64,000 nt of DNA. Origin: Tubulanus polymorphus (lineage: Eukaryota; Nemertea; Palaeonemertea; Tubulaniformes; Tubulanidae). Each line of letters begins with the position of its first letter. The first letter of the stretch is position 1. The notes beneath the pieces were generated by a model, which was not told the origin of the DNA, searched no databases, and was given only the letters and a program-made list of their open reading frames with translations. This document shows positions 40,941-60,200 of the stretch, piece after piece. Position numbers and translations under genes: made by a program. The stretch covers positions 30,038,001-30,102,000 of the forward strand of contig NC_134025.1 in the NCBI RefSeq assembly GCF_964204645.1. The letters run 5' to 3'.

Positions 40941-42297
40941 TAATCTCAAGAGTGACCAAATACGAACTTACCGCGTGATGCTTTTATAGTTCTCCTAATC
41001 ACTTCATTACGCGAATCTTACACCACACACGTTACGGTTAGTCACATTTATTGAGTTCTCAAGTTAATCTTTGAAAGTTACCGCAGCTCACATCATCGCA
41101 ACGCTTTCTGCCTGTGCTTAATCTTTAGATTGGTAAATCGGAGGACGATTGAGTGAATGCATTGCGACGCGTATTACTGACTGACTGCTATACCGCAATG
41201 TCCACACTCTCATACAGTATTAGATAATCGTTAAATGAATCAAACCAGAAATTAAACCTAATAAATTAAACATAAATCACTACGATTTCAATCGGAATAT
41301 TTGATAGAATTTAATTTTCACGATTCTGAGAATCAGATTTATACATGAGTTAAGTAGATGACCAAACAATGACCGATACGACGTGCGCGTCATTTGCGGT
41401 AAATCGGAGAAATTGAGACTGCGGTAAAAATTAGCTCAGTGATGTCCGAGTTAAAGTCAAAATTCCGAGTCGGCCATGTTCGAGTTTAGGCGAAGTTTAC
41501 TGTATTTGGTGGAAACATTTGGAATGGGTGTGGGCTGTCAGTGAATGATACGGTATCGGGGCATGTTTGGGGTCATTGTTAAGAAGATATTTGGGTAAGG
41601 ATCGGAAGTTATAGGTAGCCTTCATCTGTTGAAAATCAAGGCGAATGTGAGAAAAATGTTATTCGGGTAAAATTTTTTTTCTAAATCAGCGGTTCTGTAG
41701 TACTGTACGAATAGAATGCGATGTTTTGGAGATGAGTGTTTTACAGCAGAACTCATCAGGATACGAGTGAATAGAAGAGATGGATACCACACCCGTTCAC
41801 CGGATACAGTCTCATCTAACCGAACATTTACCTATATTTACAAATATCAACACATGGTTTCTACGTTACAAATACATCGAGTTACCGTAATACATAACAA
41901 AACCTGAAAATTTACTTTAAAACTCACCCAACTGCTGCGCTTTGATCAAAACGTCAATTTGTATATTCCTTTTTCGTCATTGAGAATTTTAGAAAATATT
42001 TTTTTCAGAAAATACAGGACGGTTCGATCATAAGTCTATGTTTGAGTGTTATTATGATAGTTGCATAGAATGAACGAATAGAGAAGTTCAACCATCAACA
42101 CGCCTTCGTGACGTCTTATTTCGATGTATAAAAATTTCAGGGATTTCGCTAAAAGTTCTCCCTTCCCCGGGCAGTAGATTGTAGATAATTTGGGAAGGGC
42201 TGCTGCACTTCAAACGGATGAACCAGAACAATCACGTAGGTCTAAAACGAGTGACCGCGATCAAAGAATCTATTTACATCAGTGTCGTCAGTGACAA

Positions 42298-42475
42298 TGT
42301 TGGTCTGGGGAGGAGGGGGAGGTGTTGGGAGAGGAGGAAAGGAGAAATATAAGAGGAGTAGGTGGAGAAAGAGGAATAAGAGGAGAAGGCGTGGAAGACG
42401 AGAAGGAGGAGTAGAAGAAGGACAAGGAGGGAGAAGAGGAGGCCGAGTAGTAGATGGAAGAAAACGAAGAAGTAT
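42298..42475. repeat. G/A-rich (polypurine) tract
   Basis: An irregular GGAGGA/GAAGAA-rich stretch, open in several frames because of composition. It has opposite strand bias to the tract at 40.6 kb, 1.4 kb away. Confidence 0.8.
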
Positions 42476-45413
42476 CTGATCGTTTATTAATATTTTCCAA
42501 TCAATTATAGACGAATTCTGTGCGGGCATTTCGGGAAAAAATGATGAGTAAATAGATATAGACACGAAGCCAGGAGCGGACGATAGACTTTCACAGGTGA
42601 ACGCGCATGGAAAGTTCCGCAAAGGTGATCAAACTCCTCTCTCTCTCCGTAACGCGCCGAATATCGATGACAAAATGTCCTTTGGAAGGAAAAGAAATAA
42701 GATAATGTTTAATCGATCAGTTCTCGCAGGAGGCATGGGACACTGAGAAGCGTAATCCACTGGTGACCGGCTCTGATTCGATTACGAGCAGGAAAATATA
42801 TCCAATCATTTCTATATGTTTCTGTGAATTATTCATTCTTGTCTTGTCATTTTCTTCTTCACAGTAAATCTAAATAACGAGAAGACGGAACTGAATGGAT
42901 TTAGCGTGCGTGGTATGTGTGTGTGTTAGTCTACTGGGTGTATTTAAAGAGAAATAGATAAAGAATAGATATCACGAAGCGTATATATGCTAATGGTCAG
43001 AACTGGAACCGAAATCATACGCAAATAATACACAGACATCTACTCCCAATCAGAAATCCATTAGCTCATCATCGTCCGAGATGTCTCTAGCTCATTATTC
43101 TAATGTCTATTGATTTCGATGACGATACGAAGAACATTTTTCGCTGTATTTTCGTTCGTTTTTCCGGAGATGAAGTTGAATCATCCTCGCGCTCCACGAT
43201 GATGAAGGTTATTGCAGGTAAATCTTCATCAACGCGCTATTACTAGTATCGGTAATCATTATCATTCTTAGAATATCTAGTTCACCGAAATTCCGAAGAG
43301 AATAGATACGGCTGGTTAATTCTTTAAACGTTTTTGTCTCTGAGGACCAAATTCCCCAGTTATATGTCTAGACTAGAGTTTAATCGTTCTACATTCGAAA
43401 ATGAGCTAAGTTAATGTGAATCCGGGTCCTGACCAGCATTAACTGCATAACTTTGAAAATCCCTTCCCGAAATAGATAAAAATTGTTTTTTCAATTTTCA
43501 CTCGTGTCTGCAATTTCTTTTTTTTCTGACAGATGAGAACATTTAAAAATAGTGTTCAGAAATGTATACAGCCTGAAGAGAGCCCAACGCAACATTTCCA
43601 TTTTCAGCTTTTGATAGAAATTTAATTAGATTACGATCTCATGCTCCCAAATATCGATGCTTTTTGCGCAAAAGCGACAAATTATTGATTAGACGCAACG
43701 CTGGCAGACGATAGGGATTTCGTCATCCTTTGTCGTCCTCGACGAAATGCTCTAATATCACTCTAATCCTTCTTCTAGGCGTTAATAGAAAAAAGTACGA
43801 CCGTTCTAAAGAACCGAATCGTGTAGCCCGATGAGCCAGTCGTTTGTTTGGATAGTAAATAAAACCGATAGCTAAAAACGTGATAAACTGCGCATTCTCG
43901 GATCTATTGTGTAGACATAGGAATTGCTAGGTTACAGTAGAAATATCATAACGTGCGAAATGATGAAATAATCAGAAAATTTCTCAACTATCAAACTACG
44001 ACTCCGTCGGCCATCTTTAATCTCTACAAACATTAAGAATTCGTCGATAATGGATAAGTTACAGAATACACCCCCGTGATTAGAACACAAAAGATATTTC
44101 ATGCGTGTATTCTGGAAGACACGATACACCGCTAACCATCGAGTCTTTGATCTATTTCATACCCCGCATTAACCGCTCTTTGAGAACCGAAAACTAGTAA
44201 TTAAAACAATCCCTACCTTTTCTCATACAACACTGGTCGTAGAACAATATATCCAAAGATTCGTATGGCGTGAATAACAGTTCGGAATTTTCCCTATTCG
44301 CGTTGGTATGAAATTGATAATTCAAAGTGAAGGTATGTACGTGAAACCAAGGCAAACATTACCAGCTGCACCAAGAGCTTCCATCCCGATATCAAATTTC
44401 TAACTATTAAATTCATTGGGGGTGAAATGCGCATGGATGCTGATAACACGCGATGAAACCTCGCTTCAAAAACAATGAACATCATATTGACATCGGGTTA
44501 CAGCGAACACGACGAGTAGTATAGTCCTATATGAGATGGTCAATCATTAATCACGAACTCTAAAATGTCTAAGAGTGCAGGGTTAAATCTTCTCATAGAA
44601 TCTGAAAATGCAATGCATTCAATATATATATATAGATATATAGATATATAATTTTTTTGTCAGCCGCACTTTACAATCATTTCTCAATCGAGCAAATAAA
44701 ATGCATGCGTAGAAATGTAAACATAAAACTGAAAGTCAAACAGTTCTAACATTTTATTTCATAAAATGATATCCGTGGATCTTTGATCGATGCGTAGGGA
44801 AGTATTTATACAAATATTACGTTAAACAAATGTCGGTGAAACAAAACGAATTCATAAAACCTGATTTTCGGTGTCTTTTTCCACAGACAAAATGCACAAT
44901 TGAGTTCGGAATATATAATTGATTGTTCGGTCTATTTGTCAGCTGAAAGCATCCAGTATTTTTATGCACTTGTTTCCGATACTTATCTGTATCTTCATCA
45001 AATGTCTCGGATAGAAAATACAATAAATCTGTCATCGGGTCGGAAACTCATTGCAGTAAGTCAATTGAGCGCTTACACAATGAGGAAAATAGTCGCCAGG
45101 ATTTTGTCGATAATAAGCTTCATTTAAATATGCTCGATATACACGGCTATGTATTTCTGTGTTTGATCTGCAGTCGATAATAAGTTGAAAATGGACTTGA
45201 TCTTGTATTCTTAATAATTCACGTGTATATATTGGTTATGGGGAGCAAAACGGGCCTTGTCCCTGACGACGAGCTCGTGCAATCACGCTTTTGTCACTTG
45301 ATGGCGCCATGACGGTCATTCACAGGACGAATCCCTGAATTTTTTATTCGCGAGTCTCCAGCACTGACGACAAACTATGACGTCACTCCTCTGGCTCCGG
45401 GGTTTTTAAGTGA

Positions 45414-45430
45414 TCGGGTTCGAATCCCGA
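45414..45430 (+). repeat. Isolated tRNA T-arm / B-box
   Basis: TCGGGTTCGAATCCCGA is a perfect 5-bp T-stem and loop with the Pol III B-box. The preceding bases do not form a clear D-arm or anticodon arm, so this is a SINE or tRNA remnant. A weaker B-box, AAGTTCGAATCC, is at about 38627. Confidence 0.4.
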
Positions 45431-45737
45431 TATGATATTCCTCCGAGCATGCTGTTGTATGACAAAATTAATGACAGTTCCAAACCATTTTCCGCACTTA
45501 ATGGCATTTGACATTCTATGATAGTTATTATATATGGATGTAAATCGTAGCGTATTCCATGTTTTTTTAATGGACACTCGATACAGTTTACCTCCGTGGG
45601 CGTCAGTGATGGACGAATACGGGATTTGCCTTCGCTAGTTGCAATCTAATCTCTCTTGTCAGCCCCAGGTCTTATTTCCATCGAAAAAAATGCCCCGAAT
45701 CGAAACAAAAATCGTTTTCTCTCGTGATATTCGAGCC

Positions 45738-45743
45738 TTTATT
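45738..45743 (-). terminator. Polyadenylation signal for POLR2G
   Basis: AATAAA on the minus strand (TTTATT as given), about 76 bases past the POLR2G stop codon. The position fits a short 3' UTR. No transcript evidence is available, so this is inference. Confidence 0.55.
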
Positions 45744-45818
45744 GATACAGTAAAAAATATATACAGAGTTAAATGCGACAATTCCCGCGTCACTGGTAAA
45801 AACATGACCGAACACATC

Positions 45819-52391
<6,573 letters not shown>

Positions 52392-52803
52392 TGTGTAGAT
52401 GTTTTTTAATTCCAGTCAAACTCGATTTTACTCTGAATATCCACAGAATCGATGACAAATTAGAGAAAAAAGCATAAAATTACAAATACTTCCGGGTTGC
52501 TAATTTCAAAGTGCGCCACCTGGTGTCATCAACACATTCCTAAAATATCGCGCAGGATAACTAGACTGGGCGCCTCCGACTCTACACAGTTCAGCATAAG
52601 CCGCTAGTAAGTGGTGGCAGCACCGTACGGCGATTAAGAGCAGAGAGCAGGTTTCGCGTGGACCAAAATGAAATAAGAGATTAAATTCGTCAAATTACGG
52701 CTGTTTTTATAAATCCTTCGGATGAAATAAATAATCAGCATCAACAAACCCAACAATTTTTTAAACTGGTCGAGAATAATTGAACCAGGAACTCGTGTTA
52801 ATA
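52392..52803. promoter_or_regulatory. Shared bidirectional promoter between POLR2G and LAS1L
   Basis: The two divergent start codons are 412 bp apart, so both 5' UTRs and both promoters must fit here unless there are upstream noncoding exons. I see an ETS-type site, ACTTCCGG, at 52488-52495 and a GCGCCACCTGGTG block near 52513-52525 that contains an E-box. No clear TATA box is placed for either gene. ETS sites in short TATA-less divergent promoters are common in animal housekeeping genes, which fits the roles of both products. Confidence 0.75.
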
Positions 52804-55380
52804 ATGGAATACCGAATAGTCGGCTGGTTTGATAGGTAATTAAATTAATTGTTATTGATTAATTGACGTACCGCATACTTCTCGTTAATTAATCGAAATT
52901 ATTAATTGATTTATTTAGTAACGAATGGAATCAGGTTTATAACGAACTGTTCAGCAAAAGCAAATCAAAGAGAAAACATGCGTTGAGACGTATTGATGTG
53001 TGGAAAAGCAGGTCAGTCCCCCCTCGGGCTGCCGGGCGGGGAATCTCTGATCAGTTGTGAAACTAGAGTCTTTATTAATCAAATAATTGTTGATGTAATT
53101 TGTTTTCAGAATGATTAATAAACTATCGGCGTCTATAGAATGTACAGCTCTGTTGATTCAGGCTGTTTTAGATGATGAAGAATCGAGCAGTGAATCAGAG
53201 AACAGAAGCGCTGTCGACACTAAACTGCGTATGAACTATTCTATGGCTCTAATCAGGTATTTTACAATAGAGAGTCTCGGATGATAACACCCCATCCCTG
53301 CTTGAACTGCCCTGTAATTCGCCTCTCTGATAGAATTCATCAGTCCCTCAGATGAAATCTGAGTCAATGTAGAAATTTCTTCTCCTGTTTGATTCTCATC
53401 TTATTGCTTTCGGTTTATCATGAATTTCGGTCCAATATTTGATTTATTTTCTATTCTATCTGTAGATTTGTGAATGCAATGACTGAAACGCTACAGAACC
53501 GCGAATACGCCCAGCCTGTACATAAAATAGCTGAATCGGTGCGTTCTATTTCAGTCGGTGTTCATTTCAAACTCTCATGTTTCCCTGAAACTCAAATTTT
53601 GAATTTATTTTAGATGGGTTTACCGGAGTGGTTAGTAGAACTGCGTCATCAGGCGAGTCATTCCGCGCTTCCTTCATTGGAAATACTGAGATGTGGAGCC
53701 GAGTTCTCTTTAAACTGGCTCAAGGTAAAAATAAACTCAGAAAATCCTATTATTCGTTATCATTCAGAAGTTAATGTAAGGCTTTATTTTATAGGCGGAA
53801 TATTGGGAATCTCATTTAGACTCGACGCAAGGAATAGAATTAACGCCTCATCAGAAACAAGAACTTTCATTTAGACTCGAAGATACATTTGTAATATATA
53901 TGCAAGAACAATACGAGGTGTGCGATTACCAGGCAAAAAATATAACACTCAGCAGCACTGACAGACAAAGAATACGCACCTCATTGGAGGAAATGGAGCG
54001 ACTTGTTTCTATAGATTGGTATGATGATATCAGCGTTTTGAATTGATGAAATTATTGTAAACTTTCATAAACAGATCGATTACTGTTTGATTCTAGTGAG
54101 TTGGCGATAGATGTGATAATGCAAGATGGCTATCTGACACCAACCGTAGAACAGCTATCAGCACTCGGAATAGATGTGGACGAATTGATCTCATCGGAAA
54201 ACCCTTCATTACCGCAGAAAGTGAAGAAAATCTGGATTCCTACGTTGAAAGTTCTGAATAAATTGGAAATGATTCAAGCATTAGTTGAGTCGATATTGAA
54301 AGTAATACCAATGTCGACCGGTTTAAGACTGATATTACTAAATGGTTGGATTGATGAAATTCTCTACGCTTTAAATAATCACGCAAATGGTAAATATAAC
54401 AATTCAGATATATACCTGTAACGATCAGGGGTCAGTTGCTCAAAATTTGGTTAGAGTTACCCAGCGGATAGTGACGATTAAAAGTTAATCGTATTTATCC
54501 GCCAGTTATCTTTGACCAACCTATGAGCAACTGGCACCAGGAATTTAAAAATCGGTTAATTTTAGTGTTGATTGTGTTTTGTAGGTAAAAGAGAGAAGAT
54601 TTTACCGATATTCCAATGTTTAGATTGGAATGTTTTAACGAAATACGTCGATGTTGATTCCGAACAAAATTCATTATTTCAAAGGTCAGAAAATCGATTA
54701 ATTTCAGGTACTACAACCAAACTGTGCTTACCTCAGACCCGTCAGATCTGAGGTACTGTAAATGTGGTTCAGAGAATTAATTGTGAAAATGCAAACGTTT
54801 CTTGCAGAATTTTGGAAGTTTCTAATTTGTCCGAAGCTCAGAAAAGCACGGTAATGAAATTAACAGATATTTACACGAATACCGGTCCACAGAGAACCCC
54901 CAGACAACCTTCTGACGATGATCACAGAATTTATACCATTCATGATTTCACAGGTAAAATCTCTACTGTTTCACATGAATTTCATGATTAAATCTAATTT
55001 CACTGATCGAAGTAATAATTTTTATTTCAGAGCTGTCGTCGAAAAATACGAAAAAGGAAAATAATTCAAAGAAAATAGACATACACGCAGTAACCTCGTG
55101 CCCAGTTACATCACCGTGGCAACGCTGCAACAATAATACAGACTGGTCTCAATATCCGATCGGATCGGCTCCTGATGTTAGCGTAACGTATAGGAATATG
55201 GAACTGTGGCAGGATGAGGATTATAACTCATCATCCTCATCTGAGGAGGATGAGGAACATATAACTGAGGATCTAGAGGATATGTCTTACATGTGTTCAG
55301 TGAATGACATTTCACGAACTAGTCGCCGCTTTACGAGGGAACGAATTGAAGAAATCTTATCAAAAGTGACTCCCCTGTAA
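52804..55380 (+). CDS. LAS1L: Pre-rRNA ITS2 endonuclease LAS1-like, complete, 10 exons
   Basis: LAS1 is a nucleolar HEPN endoribonuclease that works with the kinase Grc3/NOL9 to cut ITS2 during 60S ribosome maturation. Exons are 52804-52835, 52919-53011, 53110-53256, 53466-53538, 53614-53724, 53795-54018, 54097-54389, 54585-54684, 54808-54953 and 55031-55380. They total 522 codons plus TAA, all GT-AG. The N-terminal block (VGWFDSNEWNQVY, then ALRRIDVWKSR) and MNYSMALIRFVN match the LAS1 domain. The HEPN catalytic motif RHQASH is intact (R126, H127, H131) after GLPEWLVEL. Residues 201-390 form a helical region (DGYLTPTVEQLSALGI). A Trp-rich C-terminal tail (PWQRC at 435-439, then DWSQYPIG) resembles the Grc3/NOL9-contacting end of the family. 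A Ser run followed by acidic residues (473-490) precedes the end. The start fits the family N-terminus, and a start inside exon 3 would lose conserved sequence. Confidence 0.96.
54428..54538. mobile_element. Short MITE in LAS1L intron 7
   Basis: The two ends GGGTCAGTTGCTCAAAATTT and GGTGCCAGTTGCTCATAGGT (right read inward) are inverted repeats. Complementarity continues inward (TTGGTTAGAGTTACCCAGCGG against TTGGTCAAAGATAACTGGCGG). CAGTTGCTCA-ended elements of this kind are widespread in invertebrate genomes. It does not touch the splice sites at 54389 and 54585. Confidence 0.65.
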
Positions 55381-55392
55381 AACAGACAGAAT

Positions 55393-55398
55393 AATAAA
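55393..55398 (+). terminator. Polyadenylation signal for LAS1L
   Basis: AATAAA 13 bases past the LAS1L stop codon, implying a very short 3' UTR. Confidence 0.7.
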
Positions 55399-57232
55399 AT
55401 ACTTTACCATGAAATTGGAAAACAACTTTTAAATTCTTTTTACTGCAATGGATTTCTCAGTGAGATGACCGAGGACGTCATTTCTCAAATGGCGAGGAAG
55501 GATCTGTAACACCGAGACGACTCTGTTTCTATATTCATCATGCGATCATTCAATTATTACGTATGCATTAAGTTAAGATCTTTCCACGCTTTGTGCGCAA
55601 AAGCGACCAGTTTTTCCAATACTTTGAGTCTATTAGTAAGCAACTGCACTAAGACCCTCCCCTAATGCCAACGAAATAAATGAACGACCAATAACTGAAA
55701 CATAAAACACCATGTCTTTTAAAAGTAACATATATTTATTGCTAAAGAGCCAGAAGATTCATCATTGAGGCGCGGTAAACAATAAAATAAATCTTTTTTT
55801 ATGAACAATCCAACAGGCCAAAGATGCTATTTAAAACTAAAAAAGCGAACTGCGCTCAGTACATACAGTTTCATATATAACCGCAATCACAGCATAGTAA
55901 ATCTAGAGTATTACGTTATTTTCTAGAAGTTCAATTGTTTTTCTACGCTAGTTATTCATTCAGTTTCTAAAGATATGCCAGGGGCAGATCCAGGGTCCAA
56001 TCTTGTCTACTGGTACCTCGCCAATGAAAAAAGACCCCCTAGCACAAACACCCCCCTACCCCCATCCTAAAACTCAGTGATTTAGTGTACTCCGAGATTT
56101 ACTCTTGGTTTCCAAAGCCATTTAGAATTTGTTCAAGGGCATTTCAGATATTTTGAGTGCCATGTGTGAAGCACCCTGGATCCCCCTGATGCTATAGAAT
56201 CCATTAATTCAGCAGAAGCGATTAAATTACTATCATTATTATCATTACATAGTGTATCGGTATTTCATGAGGAAAACATCAATTCAATCAGTTCATTGAG
56301 ACCAGTTCTTACACAACGCCGAATTTCCTTGTATTTACATCGCGACTCAATCACCGCTTGGTTTTTATTTACATGTGGTGGATGCTATAATATATATGTG
56401 TATTCATATCATACGTGGTTGAAATATCACAGTTCAAAATATCTGGGTATCATAAAACAACCCATCATGCCGTAGAGCGCCCTCAAGTGGTCCGTTATTG
56501 ATAATGATATAAGATGTACACTATGTTTCTGTGAATGTTAGAACTGGTCACATTAAACATAGAAAATTGATGTTTCTTTTACGAAGCACAATTTCAATAA
56601 AACTAGCACAACCTTATTATTCCTACCATCCATTTACTAGAATTATCTATTTTCACTCATTTCTCGAAAAACACATTTCGCTGTTACTCATTAATTACGG
56701 CTTGTTGCGGGTTTTAAAAGCAATTTTCGCGACACACGAAGAACGATTTACACGAAGACGGTATCGCACAAATAGAAATGCAGGTCAGATTAGTAATGAC
56801 TTAGAGAAAGAGAGATGGTGGCAGGTATTAATCAATTTTTATAAAATACTGAACAACCGACCGACATAAATTAATCATTTACTATTTACAAACTCTAGTA
56901 GGTAACATTTCATTGATTAAAAGAGACTCAGTTGATACTTGCTTCATTCATAATACACACCATGTATTCTTTACAATAACCGGTTTTCTTCATTAAAATC
57001 AAGTTGTTGCATTTAATACCCATTCGGTTTTTAAATGTAATACCAATTAATTAAATTACTTGTAGTGCAATCTCCTAAATTATGAAATATATAAGTTATA
57101 TTCATTAATGAACTCGTTGTATTATGGGTATGCGTCTTCTTTCGTCGCGAAAAAAGATACAAGGCCATAAAATCCGAAAGCTTCATCTAGATTTCGGCTG
57201 AATGCCGACCCCGATGTGTTTGGATCAGTTGT
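55399..57232. other. Convergent intergenic region / LIM-gene 3' UTR
   Basis: AT-rich sequence between the LAS1L poly(A) signal and the LIM stop codon. It probably includes the LIM 3' UTR. There is a plus-strand open stretch at 56531-56869 that matches no family I know and has no splice or start context. I see no other structure. Confidence 0.5.
55735..55740 (-). terminator. Candidate polyadenylation signal of the LIM gene
   Basis: AATAAA on the minus strand, about 1.5 kb past the LIM stop codon. Another copy is at 56364-56369. Either would leave the LIM and LAS1L transcripts convergent without overlap. The choice between them is not decided by the sequence. Confidence 0.3.
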
Positions 57233-60200
57233 TTAAGATCGGCCGCAAGTTGGGCACAGAATATCAGCACCATCAGTGAGGAATCCTCGCCCGACTAAAG
57301 ACGTGTTACACTTGTAACAGTTGAAGCAGTCACTGTGCCAATGACGTTCCTCAAACGAAATGAATTTCGTGCTGCCAATACCTACAAAAAAACGATAAAT
57401 CATTTATAAATCATTTGTCACAAACATCTGCCAAATATTCTCTCAAATAGTTTATGTTAATGGTCAATTTACTGCTAATTCTGTTTACGCAGTTATCAAC
57501 TTGCTGCCTGCACCCTCGCCCCCTCATGCAATCACCATACGATCGGCGAATAGTAACCACACTCAAACGTGGAGAATGGATGATATAATAAAAAGTCGAG
57601 AGTTCGAAACATTGTATCATTTTAAAGTTTTGATTAGATATATTTTTGGTTTTAAAACTTTTAGATCTGTACATATTGGGTTTTTATTCTATCATAATGG
57701 GTGAAGTTTGAGCTGTTGAGGTCTAGCGCAGTTTTCATAAGGATGGTTGATGGGATAGACGGCAACTTTTCTGAGTGGATAAAACAGCAGATTGTCTTAG
57801 CGTTACAGAGAGTAGAGTCTGAGAGTAGCAGAGAGGTAATTGTCTGAAAGTTACATACAGCAGGTATCAGTAGTCTTAGGGAGTAGGCTGATCGACAGCT
57901 GCATCAGTTTGAAGAAAGAATATCTGGATACGGTATGTTAATTTCAAATTCATTCTATCTGTTATCAAATTCAAATTCAAATTAATACTTAGCAATCCAG
58001 TTATTCCATATTATACAATGTGTACAAAATGACATAATCTTGTAAAAACTGTATTGCTGCGGCTGATGACTCGTAAATAGATGAGTATTAATCAGACAAC
58101 ATGACTGTATTCATTCGAGTGGAAAATAGCCGGAAATATTGACCTCGATCGAGAGAGGAGAGAGAGATTTCCAGCCATTAATTGATTCATAATTCATGAT
58201 TCAGGACATACTATAATCTACTCCATGATCGATAAACTAACAACAATTTCAGATCATCTTCGGAGAGAGATATCTAATCCTATATCATATATATATATAT
58301 ATTTACCAGTGATTGGTTTAGTGCATTTACAGCACTTCTTGGCGAACAGTTCACCGTAGCAGTTAGCGCAATATGGTTTCTCATCCTTCGATGTAAACTT
58401 TTGGCCGGCTAATTCCAGGTTACAATTTGTGCAGGCGAAACATTCACGATGGAAAGGATTTCCCTTGTAGGTAACGCCACCTTTATTAATCACCTGAAAC
58501 GAGAGGCATTGATAGAAACCTTGTAATGAAGTTTCAAATGACAATCACATAGGAATCACTTGTGCAACCGGCATTGCTGACAGTCACAGGGGTGTGTTGG
58601 TCGACAGGCTCCACAATCCTCGCTGATAGTCGCAAGACTGGCAAACGCTTAATGAATATCTTGCTAAGAAGACTCGCGCAATATAATTTTGAAAATTCAG
58701 TTCAATGAATTTTTCAATGACCACAGCTTGATGACTTTCCATGACCACAATGAACACTCCCCACTAAACTCCCCACAAAACGAATCTTTCTTCCACCTGC
58801 CTTTTCAGAAAGAATGGCTAATTTCATCAGAATATGCAATTTCAAGTGAATTTTGCTGAGATGGTGAATATATTTTGTCATGCGCAGTTTGATCGGGTAG
58901 ATTTAATTTTGTCGACTGGAACCAAACAACACGGAGATTACCACGTATTTCTAATCAATCTTACTCACCCCATTGCACTTCTGACAGCGCTGGGCAAACT
59001 GCTCCTCATAACACGGTATACAAACAACATCATTATCCTTCGGGATAAAACTTTTACTGCCGATCGGCTGCTTGCAAACCAAGCAACAAAAGCAGTTGTC
59101 GTGCCATTGCTTATTCTTGTATTCAAATTTCTTCATACCTGAAATAAATCGAGAATCATATTTGAGGACCCCTGCCACGATCCGGTTAGGTCGTTTCGAA
59201 TGCGTCAACCGCGACTTACCAGCCTTGAATATGTCTCCGCAGCCATCGCAGCGAGGAGCGAAATTCTTGTCGTGACAATCGGGACAGTACAACTTGTCAT
59301 TCTTAGAAGCAAAGTGTTTGTCAACGAGGGAACATTGACAATCACAACACTTGAAACAAGCCTCGTGCCAATGTCTTTCCTTGTAGGACAGGTCCTGAAA
59401 TACAGCAATAATAATATGCTATAGAGAATTTAATATAGTATATATATAATATAATAGAAAAATAATAAATTTAATTTGGAAAATTTTTGAAATTCAAACA
59501 TCTGGACCCAGTTGCACAGTGTGACATGCGTCTCAAGTTGTTGAATTGGCTATAAGAACCAAAACAGGCTCAGGCTGATCCTGAACTTAAACCGGGATTC
59601 TGCAACTGACACCGGAAACATGTGGGAGATTGGACAGGTAAACCTTGCGCAGGAACAAACAATCCTGGCCCCAGGTCTCCGCAATTTTCATTAAGACCAT
59701 TACTTTCAGTCAGTTCATTAATATCGTTATAGTAGAGCGTGATACAAAGTCGTCGATGCTTTCAGAACGATCGACTAAGATTAATATGCAGAACACTTCA
59801 AATTTACAGCATATCGTCGTTGAGATTTTATTGAAGTATCAGCGATTTCGATATTGTGTAGAATCGGTTTCAATCTACGCAGTGTCAACATCGCTGATGA
59901 TTACTGGAGTTAGAGAGAGATAATCTGAGAATTGCTGGTTCTCTGTGATCGCAATGAGAGCTATTAACAGCCCCTAATGTATAATCATTCCTGAGCATGA
60001 ATATATCACAACCGATACGGCCTATAACTAACAGATTCCCGACTAACAGTTTCCTCTGAGGCATTTCGCAATGCTAACGGGTTGTTTTATTACTATTTCT
60101 TGCATTCAATGGTAGCATTGGTCTTTTAAATCTCTAAAATTGTTTGGTTCAACATTTCTCCTTTTAATTGACCATTTCTTTTTCAATTCGTAAATTTGGA

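Larger units (their letters stand above)
30237..45737. other. Noncoding region without identified genes
   Basis: It holds the orphan ETS/CRE site, the 32-bp minisatellite, the 34.7-kb hairpin, the 37-kb MITE, the pyrimidine and purine tracts, and B-box remnants. The remaining AT-rich sequence has only short open frames without family resemblance. It could be intergenic or a large intron of an unseen gene. Confidence 0.5.

Noticed and set aside
40638-40943. 101-codon Ser/Pro-rich frame
   Set aside because: A product of the polypyrimidine tract composition, with no other coding sign.
42242-42622. Pro/Leu-rich minus-strand and Arg/Gly-rich plus-strand frames
   Set aside because: Composition of the polypurine tract keeps several frames open at once.
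58834-59424. Plus-strand open frames across the LIM exons
   Set aside because: They are antisense to exons with clear CxxC/HxxC zinc ligands and GT-AG borders on the minus strand.
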